Positions 54,411-64,000 of a stretch of DNA of 64,000 nucleotides are shown piece by piece. The stretch's first letter is position 1. Every line of letters starts with the position of its first letter. A model generated the notes under the pieces. It saw only the letters and a program-made list of their open reading frames with translations, had not been told where the DNA came from and ran no database searches. This DNA is from Pisaster brevispinus (lineage: Eukaryota > Echinodermata > Asteroidea > Forcipulatida > Asteriidae): positions 16,936,258 to 17,000,257 of the forward strand of contig JAMKCF010000001.1 in the NCBI GenBank assembly GCA_023634235.1. The letters are read 5' to 3'. The position numbers were made by a program, and so were the translations under genes.

Positions 54411-55100
54411 GTGACTTTTTATTTAAATTCAGATGTTCATTCCCATTTTACCCGCCAAGCTTCTAATTTTTATATTCCTTACACTCGTACGTCCCTTGCT
54501 CATAAAACTATTAAACATAAGGGACCCATGCTCTGGAACATGCTTACCAAACAACTTAGAGTATCCGAAAGTTTATCTATATTTAACGTGTCTTTAAACT
54601 TGACACATTGGAATCTTACTGTGGATGAGTGTCTAATATATACATGTACGTGTACTTATATAATCTAAACTGGTATTTTAGTGCTGACCGAGAATGGGTG
54701 GTCTCGTCTGATGGGGATCCTCACCCACATAGCCCATTTCCATGCATGTTATTCCCTCCGTGGGATCCCCTGGGTGTGATCACTCATTCTCGTTTGGTAA
54801 TTTACTGGTAGACCTGCAAGGCCGTTGTGTTAGTTTTAGTCCACTGTTTCGCTTTCGTCCTTCGTCTGTTTGTTTTAAAGTGATCTACTTAAAATAATTG
54901 TTTGAGTACATGCTTGTGCATTGAGACCTATATTATACTATTTTTTTCCTTAGTGACTCGACTCGACAACAGACCTTTTGGTTCACCTAATTGTTATTAT
55001 CCGTCTCAGTGCAAATGCATGTCTTTAGGGACCATTGCCTACAAGCTCTGCTTCTTACATGGATCCCTCTGCAGTGCCATGTTTAATTTAATCTTTTTTT
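54411..55100 (+). mobile_element. CR1-like retrotransposon 3' fragment
   Basis: A plus-strand frame (54411-54668) encodes the extreme C-terminus of a CR1-like RT protein: 'VHSHFTRQASNFYIPYTRTS', 'HKTIKHKGPMLWNMLTKQLR'. It is followed by about 400 bases of 3' UTR-like sequence. The rest of the element is absent, a typical 5' truncation. Confidence 0.7.
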
Positions 55101-55134
55101 AAAAATCTATACTGTTAAGTTGTATTGCTTATAC

Positions 55135-57860
55135 TATATCAATCAACTGTTTAAAATCACTAATAAGAACAAATGTACAAATATTAGGCTTTGTAACTGG
55201 CAATTTCTATACATTATTTCCGTAAATGTTATGGGTATAATGCTGTCATAACCTTCAAATCATCTACCTGTCATTATTTACGAATAAATCATCAAATTTA
55301 TAAAAAGACACTTTGAAAGTAATTTCAACAACAAACAAACTCAAATGCTGCCAAACCTGCTGCAAACCTAGCGCACCGATAACAACAATGGAAGATGTTG
55401 TGACCTTTCGTACTACTTACCTACTTCTTGAAACTGTTCGAACAAGTCCGAATAAATCCACAAACTTATAAAAACAGATTTTTAAGGCAATTTGAAAACA
55501 AAACACTTTAAGTTGCTAAACTGGAATCACACAGACCTAACGTGCCGTGTGCAACAAGGAGAAGATGTTGTGACCTTTGAACTACTCATCTACTTCCAGA
55601 TAGTGTTTTAGCTTTATCCAAATTAGTGGGGTTTTTTTCATATTAGCACACTTTTTCTGAATGTCTATAAACAAATGTTAAATTTGTGACAATCTCTTCA
55701 ATTTCACAAACTTTCAAAAAACTTGCTTGTTATATCAACTGTTTAAAATGACTTCTAAGACAACGGTACCAACTTTTGGTTACATAAATGGCAATTTCAG
55801 CACGTAATTTCACAAAAATAATATGATTAATGCTGTCAAGACCTATAAATCATCTATCTGTCATTATTTGCTTAGGTGCCAAGCCCTAATGAAGTATATG
55901 ATTTATAAAAACACTATTAAAGCAATATCAGAAACAAAGAAACTCAAATGTCATCCCTAATACAACTGAGCGTGCCGTGTGCAATTAAAAGAAGGTACAG
56001 TTGCCTTTCGAACTAGTTTTTGTTTTATCTAAATTTTGTGATTTATTTTCGTATTAACACACCTTTTAGTTAATTATTTGGACACATGCCAAATCCATAA
56101 CAATCCCTCTAATCTCACGATTTTTCACAAACTTGATCACAGTATCAATGACTTATAAGACCAAATTTGGTTTAAAGATGGAAATTTCTATACGTTATTT
56201 CACAAATGTTATTGGTAATGTCATAACCTTCAGAACATCTACCTGTCATTATTTACTTAGGTGGCATATTCGAATATATCACCAAATTTATAAAAACACA
56301 CTTTGAAGGTAATATCAGAAACAATAATAATAATACTAATATATTGTATTACAAACAAACTCAAAAGCCGCCATACCTGCTGCAAACCTAGCGCACCGAT
56401 TACAACAAGGAGAAGATGTGACCTTTCGTACTACTAACCTACTTCTTGAAACTGTTATTTCTTTATCCATATTTCGTGATTTTCTTGTATATTGACAAAC
56501 CTTTTTACTGAATTTCTGTACACAAATATCAAATCCCTGACAGTCTCAATAATTTTACACACTAACAAACTTGTTCGATGTATCAAGTATTTAAAATGAC
56601 TCCTAAAGACCAAATGTGACTATTGGCTTAAGAAAATAGCAATTCCAATGCAAAATTGTACAGATATGTTAATGAAAATACTGTCACAACCTCTAAATCA
56701 TCAACCTGTTAACATTCACTAAACTGTCAAGTCCGAAATTATCACCAAATTTATAGAAACACATTTTTAAGGCAATTTGTGAAACACAGAACTCAATTGC
56801 AAATCAGAGTCACCACAGACCTAACGTGCCGTGTGCAACAAGGAGAAGATGTTGTGACCTTTGAACTACTCATCTTCTTCCAGATAGTGTTTTAGCTTTA
56901 TCCAAATTAGTGGTTTTTTTTTCATATTAACACACTTTTTTTTCTGAATGTCTATAAACAAATGTTAAATTTGTGACAATCTTTTCAACTTCACGAACTT
57001 TCCAAAAACTTGCTCGGTGTATCAACTGTTTAAAATTACTTTTAAGACAACGGTACCACCTTTTGATTACATAAAATGGCAATTCTAGAACGTAATTTCA
57101 CAGAAATAATATGATTAATGCTGTCAAGACCTTTAAATCATCTATATGTCATTATTTGCTTAGGTACCAAGCCCTAGTGGGGCATATGTTTTTATAGAAA
57201 CACACTTTTAGAACAATTTAAAAAACAAATACCTCAAAATGACATCCTCAATACATCTTAGCGTGCCGTGTGCAATTAAACAAAGGTACATGACTTGCCA
57301 TTCGAACTAGTTATTGTTTTATCTAAATTTTGTGATTTATTTTCGTGTTAACACACCTTTTTAATAAATTATTTGGATACAAATGCCTAATCCATACAAT
57401 CTCTCTATTCTCACAATTTTTCACAAACTTGATCGCAGTATCAACTGTTTAAAATGACTTATAATACCAAATGTACCAACTTTTTGGTTTCAAAAATGGC
57501 AATTCCTATTCGTAATGGCAATTTCCATACGCAATTTCACAGAAATATTAGTGGTAAAGCTAATAATGTAATTGTTTTCTTAGATTGCATGTTTAAATAA
57601 TTCATCAAATAAAAATAAACAACACTTTCAAGGTAATTTCAGAAAAATAGAAACTCAATTGCCTAACCTACATCACACAAACCTAACGTGTCGTGTGCAA
57701 CAAGGAGAAATTAGTGTGCCCTTTAAATTACTTCTAGATAGTGTTGATGTTTATCCCAATTTAGCGAGTTTGTTCGTATTAGCAAACCTTTGTCCTGAAT
57801 GTCTAAAAAATTAAATTAAATCCTTGACAATCTCTCTAATATCACAACATAATAACAAAT
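55135..57860 (+). repeat. higher-order tandem repeat (about 430-bp monomers, about 1.28-kb ABC unit)
   Basis: A landmark motif (GCGYRCCGTGTGCAAY-type followed by AAGGAGAAGATG) recurs at about 55,375 (A, partial spacing), 55,541 (B), 55,970 (C), 56,391 (A), 56,824 (B), 57,261 (C) and 57,680 (B-like). B to B is 1,283 bases and C to C is about 1,291. B copies share long identical runs ('CAACAAGGAGAAGATGTTGT'); C copies share 'GTGCCGTGTGCAATTAAA'. Non-coding. It lies directly upstream of the RPA-like gene promoter. Confidence 0.82.
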
Positions 57861-58139
57861 TTGACGTTCAGTGTGCCCATCCTAAAGTTTTCTGGCATAA
57901 AATTATTAATTTCACTGGAAAAAAATTTTTATAGTGTGTTTCTAATACCAATAATATGACCTTTATTTAAAAATACTGAAAACCTTATCAAAAACATTTA
58001 TCATACAGACCAAACAATCTGAAATTACTGCACTCACACACATTTTTATAATCTCTAAAACAAATTAATCATTTTTCACAAACACATTACACAGATTTTA
58101 AACATTAAACCATTTTAAACATTAAACCATATGACCATT

Positions 58140-58410
58140 TGCTTCTGATTGGATAACATGTAATCCTCATCACAATCCCACACATTATTGGTCAAGCCAA
58201 TCCATGAACAGTCATTGGTTGATAGAAGTGTATTTTCATTGGATAACACTGGATCTCCATCATGATTGGATGAAATTACTTGGAACAGAAGCCTTGACTA
58301 TACTTTTGGAAACTATATAAAGGACACATTTTAATCAAACTTCAGTGTCGCCAATTCTGTGTTACGAGAGCCAATTCTGTGTTACGAGAGCCAATTCTGT
58401 GTTACGAGAG
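58140..58410 (+). promoter_or_regulatory. promoter of RPA-like gene: six CCAAT boxes, TATA box, three 20-bp repeats
   Basis: ATTGG/CCAAT elements lie at about 58,148, 58,183, 58,198, 58,213, 58,236 and 58,256. TATATAAAG is at 58,314-58,322. The presumed start site is about 25-30 bases on ('ACTTCAGTGTCG'). The first transcribed bases hold three perfect head-to-tail copies of CCAATTCTGTGTTACGAGAG (58,351-58,410). NF-Y-type CCAAT clustering plus TATA indicates a strong Pol II promoter, possibly S-phase-linked (inference). Confidence 0.72.
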
Positions 58411-60942
58411 AGCAGATTCACTAACATCCTACGACTGTGCTGCCAAACTTGGCTGGTAAGTATATCATCCCCACAAAACCAAGCACTGATCCGCCGAACT
58501 TTTCAATACTAACTTGGATACGGCGTCCGAGGATCAGATATCACATCTACATGCTCAACAAAATCAGGAATATTCTGGCACCAGCCTAACTGATTTGAGA
58601 GTTTTTAAGTACAGATATTTAGTTCACTACATACTCAACATACATTTTACTAATGATTACAAAACTATATTGAATATTTGATGTACTACCACTGTCATTC
58701 CACTTCTATGCAATCATATCAGCTACAACACAACTGTTGAAATAACACAGATTATATTCAATTAAATAACAATACCAATTTCAACCTGTATCTGTTAATA
58801 AGTTTAGAAACTAAAATAACTTGACAAAACCTTCCCCAGACATAACTTGTACAACATGTATTTTCTCTCCCTAGAAAAAAAAAAACGAAATGAAATACCC
58901 TTTAAATAAACTACGTGTAGTCAAATAAACAATGAATTCACACAAATAAGAAAAAATTGAAAAAATAGCTTCGCAAATTATCCAGATAATGTTTGAAAAG
59001 ACTCACCTAACCATAGTTACAATAAAGGCAATCAATTGATTCACTTTCATCTCAACAGACAAAATGGACACCATCTATAACATCAACAGGTCATCCTCAA
59101 GAAAGGGTCCATACCCAAGAGCTTTGAGAGCTAAAATTGTGAAGATTGTAAAGAATGAGAAAGCCCATGAGCTCAGCCTTGCTGATAGTACAGGAGCAAT
59201 AAAATGTGTTGCGTATGACAACATCTGCGAGCCTTTCCACTCTGGAGACGTAATCACAATGCGTCAGTTTGAGAAAGGATTCACTGGAATCCTGATGGCC
59301 AACAAGAACACACGTGTCCATCCTTGTCCTTCATTGAAGAGCCCGATCAGTGACGAGATAATGGCTGTTGCTCTAAACCTAGTGGATCCACCAATGCCAC
59401 CTGTTGCATCTATCTCATCTCTCCTTCAGGATGACAAGGAAGGTATTCCTGTAAGCATCGAGGGAATAATCACACATGTAAGAACTTCCATACATTCAAT
59501 AAAAGATTAAGTTTCAACAAACCTACATTACATATCATCTCTTTAACCCTAACAATTCACAATCCAACATGGTCTAAAAAAAAACATATGCATAATTTGG
59601 ATAGTGTGTTCAGCAATTACTTCTACAAAGCCATTACAGCTTACTTGAAAAATGAATTGTCAAAAAATCAGAGTAAATGGTTTCACGATAGAGCAAATTG
59701 TCTTTACATACAAAGAATGGGTATCACTGCCAGATTTAAATATAAAAGTATGTAATCAAAACCATTACAAGTACCTACAGTTTTTGTGAAATTATCTTTC
59801 ATACTGTATATAATAAAAATGATGGTTTTGCTTTTGTTTCCATCTAAGGATGAAGTACCAAGAGAGGTAGGTCCAAAGAGAGTGTTGGTCAGAAACATTG
59901 AAGTGCAAGACGAAACCGGAGCAATCCAACTGGCTCTTTGGAACGCACATTCAAGGAGCCCGATTAAGTCTGGAGACAGGGTGAAAATCACCCACAAGTC
60001 CCCTAAGAAGAACAACTACTTAAAGGCGATAACCCTGTCATCAACCCAGAACACAAAAATTAATGTACGTATTGAATTTATAGTAATTTTTTTCCAAATA
60101 TTATTATATAACAGGTTGCCATCTTTCAAATTAAATTTTATACACTCTAACAGCTTACCCATACAAAACTACAAAAAAAATATATATATATTTTATATGC
60201 ATTGGTAAAAATTCTGTACTGAAATAATTTCAACACAATTTACAGATTCTCCAAGAAGAACATTAAGAGAGGACAGTGGAGATTGTCACAGTAGAGGGGA
60301 CAACTGCTTCCAACATCATTCTGCTATGTGAGGCAGACGACACTTTGATAAGTCTACATATGCCGAAGGAACTTGCACAACAAATATGGAACTCAACAAC
60401 ATCCTTGGGCATAACAACAGCGCTTGAGGGACAACAAGTCTACACATTTGTTGTCCAAGCAGCAAACATAATTCGCCTCAGCCATGATGATGATGTACCA
60501 TCAACAAGCACCGGACCCACCACAAGTTCTAAACCCACAGCACGTACAGCACCCAGTACAGCCACAGGACCCAACCCTCAACAGCAAAAACCCACTACTG
60601 CTGGAACAGTACCAAGACACCCCTCAACTGCTACTGCCAAACCAAAGGCAAAACTTTCCAAACAGTAAACTTACAAAACCAATGTTATCTCTCTAACCAA
60701 AAGCCAAATACAATAACGAACATATTGTGATGCGATCACGCTAGATGAGTCGTATGTTGGCAATTTCATAACGGAGAACAAGGCAAAACAAGGCAAACTA
60801 CATGACAGGTCAGGAGTAACATTTTCAGGTTTTTTGTTGTTGATAATGATAGATTCAAGTTCTAAAATCTCACTTTTTTACATTGGCGACTTCCTTTGAT
60901 AAATAACAACACTAAAAGGTTAAAATTAGCATATCAATAAAG
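58345..60942 (+). other. transcription unit of RPA-like gene (four exons)
   Basis: Exon 1 is non-coding (about 58,345-58,455, donor GTAAGTAT). Exon 2 is 59,059-59,477 (acceptor CTCAACAG, donor GTAAGAAC). Exon 3 is 59,849-60,064 (acceptor CATCTAAG, donor GTACGTAT). Exon 4 begins at 60,246 (acceptor TTTACAG) or 60,270. Coding exons are 414 and 216 bases, both phase 0. Poly(A) signal AATAAA at 60,937-60,942. Confidence 0.7.
59064..60668 (+). CDS. RPA1-like OB-fold single-stranded DNA-binding protein (spliced; possible nonsense in last exon)
   Basis: Coding segments 59064-59477, 59849-60064 and about 60270-60668. Exon 2 encodes an OB fold: 'RALRAKIVKIVKNEKAHELS', 'LADSTGAIKCVAYDN', 'FHSGDVITMRQFEKGFTGIL'. 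Exon 3 encodes a second: 'KRVLVRNIEVQDETGAIQLA', 'LWNAHSRSPIKSGDRVKITH'. Exon 4 adds 'VEIVTVEGTTASNIILLCEA' and a Ser/Thr/Pro-rich tail. 'GAI-x-LALW' and 'GD-x-V/I-x-I/M' are typical RPA70/OB strands. With the best acceptor (60,245) the frame meets TAA after six codons; a weaker AG at 60,268-60,269 keeps phase and skips it. RPA-like genes are common Helitron cargo in animals. No zinc-ribbon (RPA70 C-terminal) is visible, so it is shorter than host RPA1. Confidence 0.7.
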
Positions 60943-60944
60943 CT

Positions 60945-63900
60945 TGCTGATGTACACTTTGAAAAATAAAAAATATAAAAACATTGTTCACAGCTCCATA
61001 GTTCATGATAGTTAGTTACACGTAGAGTTGTGCACAAGCTCTCTCAACCATGCAGCTATATAGTACATGTATATAGCTCCATGTTTCAAGCAAGTTGTTT
61101 TTATCTCAAATGAATGGCAAAAAATACTTCAACAATGATTGAAAACATTCACATCATACCTTTGAAAATGAATACGAGTGTTTCTGTTACCTACAGATAA
61201 CTTCTGCAACACAAACACGTTGACAAGTTCGATCACATCTGATCACTGCATTCCGTGTGTAAAAACACCAAAACGATTATCAAAAAAAGCGAAGATCGCC
61301 ATTATTGTGTGTACATTGCGCGATATATGGTACATTACTATCACGATGTGTTACTAACCCTCTGTACACACACAGACAACCTCGTTCCCAGTCAAAATAA
61401 TAGAGATCTGTGGGCGCTGCCCATAACATGGTAACGAGGATGACACAGGGGATTATAGCAACTTCCGACCTTTCAACCCTTCTTGAACAAAAATTAACAT
61501 TCGTCAAACTTCAGCGGCCTTCGGCGCAGTAACACAGGGCACCTGTGGGCAGCTGTACTGTAGGTGCGCGCTTAATAAATTTGTAAGCCCCTTTTCTCTT
61601 CGTTTCAGTTACCCTTCTCATATCACTGAACTTTATGCTTCACCTTTCGCAACTTTTAACTAAAGGTTGTATAAACACGGAATTTTGAATATAGTAAAGG
61701 GACAGCTTAATATGCTCTATCCAGATGTACACACAAATTAGAAATGACAAGAATTGACAAACGACTCATTTTGCTTGATCGCATCACATATTTCTCATCC
61801 AAACCTACACTATAAGAAGGAAACAGGGCGTCAAACTACATATAGCTGACCAAGGTTAATAATTCACAGATATTGTGATACAATAAAATTATACTAAAAC
61901 AGTGTATTGCAGAGGTGATATGTATCATTTAGATCCAATTTTCCTGATAAGTTTGTTTTTTCACTCTTTCCCGCAATTTTTCACAACATAATAGGGGGGG
62001 GGGCTAAAAACTAACTAAATGAAACAACAGCCAAAAAGAAGGCGTACTTGGACACAAATCATGTTTCTCGTTTTACTTGGCCTAAATTTCAGTATAATAC
62101 AAATTTTACAAAAGACAAACTCCATGTAAATTTTCATGTAATAAACTTTACGTTACAAGCCTATACTTTCTATTTGTATTAATCAAAACCAGGGCCCCAC
62201 TTCATAACGCAATCCAATCACCAGCAATACTCATCTATTGTCCATTGTTTCACTTAACCAATGGACTAAACACATTTTTAAGCACAACACATAATTCATG
62301 TTTATACTTGTATCCATCGTTACTATTAAGTATTGTACTTCTTAACTTATTTTCTACTTCGTTGTTATATGTTGTTTTTAGAAATTACATTGAAAAGAAA
62401 ATTTATATAACAAAAATTATAACAAATATGTAAAAAGATGCTCCAAAAACACTGAAGGTGTTTATCATTTTTGATTGTCTCACAAGTTATTTCTGTAAGT
62501 TGACTTTCATAAATTCCAATCAATAAACAATCATTTCAGTACGTTAATGCCTTTGCTTTACTTGTGTGTTTGTTTGTTTGTTTAAATTTATTTTTTCTAC
62601 ATTAAGTCACATTAATAAAAAACTAATAATAAAAACACACATTTCCACACCTGACTGATACATGAAACCGACAATACAATATACCTCTGTTGCTCCCAGT
62701 CACTGTCTTGGTGCATCGTAACATTGGAAATGCCTTCAACCTCAGATAAACTCCTTGGTGCCCAACCCTATACAACAGCCATACAATCATTCTAATAATT
62801 TGCTAAATTACCTATGTCAAACACTTTCACAGAAACCCAATATCTCAACAATACAACAGTTCCAATCTGCAAACATGCCATTAATATATTTACAATGTTT
62901 CCAGCAATTGAGCAAACAATCATCTAAATCAACACCGTTGTATACTCACTACCTATATCCTGACAATTATCAGTTTCTCTCCAAGCATTATTAAACATAC
63001 TACATAATAATTAATGGCCAATGATGAAAACAACTGAAAGTGAAAACTTCCCATGCTAAATGATGGAACTCAAAATCATTTCCACCTGGGAAAAAACTTC
63101 TAAAGATGTTACTGAGGCCATTCATAACACCACATGATCATTCATATACTGCAAAAATCATTTCCATTTCAAAACGTTTAGAAATACTACTAGAACCACT
63201 TATATTTTAGTCCAATTTGTTAGATTATTTTAGTATAATCATATGTTGTACTCAAACCTCATAAATACAAACAAACACATTAACCATCAATTATATAATA
63301 TCTTACCTAACACCCATACCCTGGTAGATTGTCAGTCACTGCCGTACTTTTGACATCCTGGATGTAAAGGAAACGCTACATCAAAAGAAAATGTCAATAA
63401 ATTTTCCATAGTTTTACCTGATTAAATTATATGACACTTCCTAAATCTATTCCTTGTGTTTAATACCTTTCAAATATACAGCAATTTACAACCTCAAATG
63501 ACCTTTTCAGATATTTCAAATAATGGTGTACATAAATAACTACAAAATTAATGGTCATGTAATTTTGTTCCTTTTTTAAGTTTAGCATTTTCTTTTCTAT
63601 GGATTTTGTCCGCGAAAAAATAGCATAGTTGCGGACCTTTGATGAACTTCAAACTTTGATTAATTAAACTGGATAACAGACCACGAAATAAACAATGCAA
63701 ATGAAATCACTTGGTTAATTTGTATTAATACCATTCTTTTTTATCCATTATTTATTTGCAAAAGAAGACAACAGCACAGCTTTCAGTGTAGAACCCTTGT
63801 CTAAATTTGTATAAACAAACCTTTGTGTAACATCCGTTGGATTGCTTTTAGCAACCTAATAGAAAAACAATTACATTGTCACGATTAACAAAAAGTTTAA

Positions 63901-64000
63901 TACTATTAATTTGATTCTAAAGTGATTTGTATAATAAGTTCCATTGTTGAAAACTATTTCTTTACCATGTTTAAATCTTTCCAAAGCACTCATACCCGAA
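60945..64000. other. intergenic, no gene recognised
   Basis: AT-rich. Short open frames (for example 62,755-62,994) have no protein-like features. Contains a third copy of CAACCTCGTTCCCAG (about 61,378), a poly-G tract (about 61,995) and a (GTTT)n microsatellite (about 62,567-62,584). Confidence 0.5.

Noticed and set aside
62755..62994. 79-codon Gln/Asn/Ser-rich frame
   Set aside because: Low-complexity composition, no domain, no splice or promoter context.

Overview
The window is eukaryotic, intron-bearing, AT-rich genomic DNA from an animal, most likely a marine invertebrate. A deuterostome such as an echinoderm fits best: several CR1/Jockey-group retrotransposons, one with a 2A-like motif, a tRNA-derived SINE, Penelope, RTE-like, Polinton, piggyBac and Helitron sequences, and metazoan multicopy THAP and P2X7-tail families occur together. 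The taxonomic call is inference. There are no operons, and nothing here is convincingly an ordinary host housekeeping gene. Most coding capacity belongs to mobile elements in different states of decay.

Layout. 0.6-2.2 kb: 3' piece of a non-LTR retrotransposon (minus). 2.4-3.7 kb: pseudogene of the P2X7-tail-like family with a foldback repeat in its intron. 3.9-7.7 kb: frameshifted RTE-like retrotransposon (plus). 8.4-12.3 kb: a ten-exon THAP-domain/DDE-transposase-like gene (minus) whose splice sites can still be read but which is inactivated. 12.8-13.7 kb: a piggyBac-type non-autonomous element with TTAA duplications. 13.7-15.5 kb: CR1-like fragment joined to a Penelope GIY-YIG fragment (15.5-16.1 kb). 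17.3 kb: SINE. 17.8-21.4 kb: the best-preserved retrotransposon, with an uninterrupted 963-codon endonuclease/reverse transcriptase preceded by a PHD-like finger and a 2A motif. 23.2-23.6 kb: Harbinger-like MITE. 25.0-25.6 kb: unrecognised small gene behind a duplicated CCAAT/TATA promoter.

26-39 kb is a nest. A degraded Polinton/Maverick (integrase, penton-like, pX-like and major capsid genes, adenain-like protease, all minus) is split by one retrotransposon (31.6-34.9 kb) and bordered by two others (26.0-30.8 and 38.6-39.3 kb). 39.3-43.3 kb is an array of four ~816-bp tandem repeats, each ending in an 18-bp palindrome followed by CTAG, which is Helitron-like 3'-end architecture, flanked by hairpin cassettes. 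44.8-51.7 kb (minus) is a Helitron-type element. It encodes a PHD finger, a predicted D-x-H/Cys deubiquitinase-like protease, an OTU protease and a Rep domain; it is frameshifted and is cut off before the helicase.

53.6-64 kb: two foldback MITEs, a CR1 3' fragment, a higher-order tandem repeat (about 430-bp monomers in an ABC order of about 1.28 kb), then a well-formed promoter (six CCAAT boxes, TATA box, three 20-bp repeats) driving a four-exon RPA-like OB-fold gene at 58.3-60.7 kb. RPA-like proteins are known Helitron cargo, so this gene may belong functionally with the Rep element on the other strand. The last 3 kb shows nothing recognisable.
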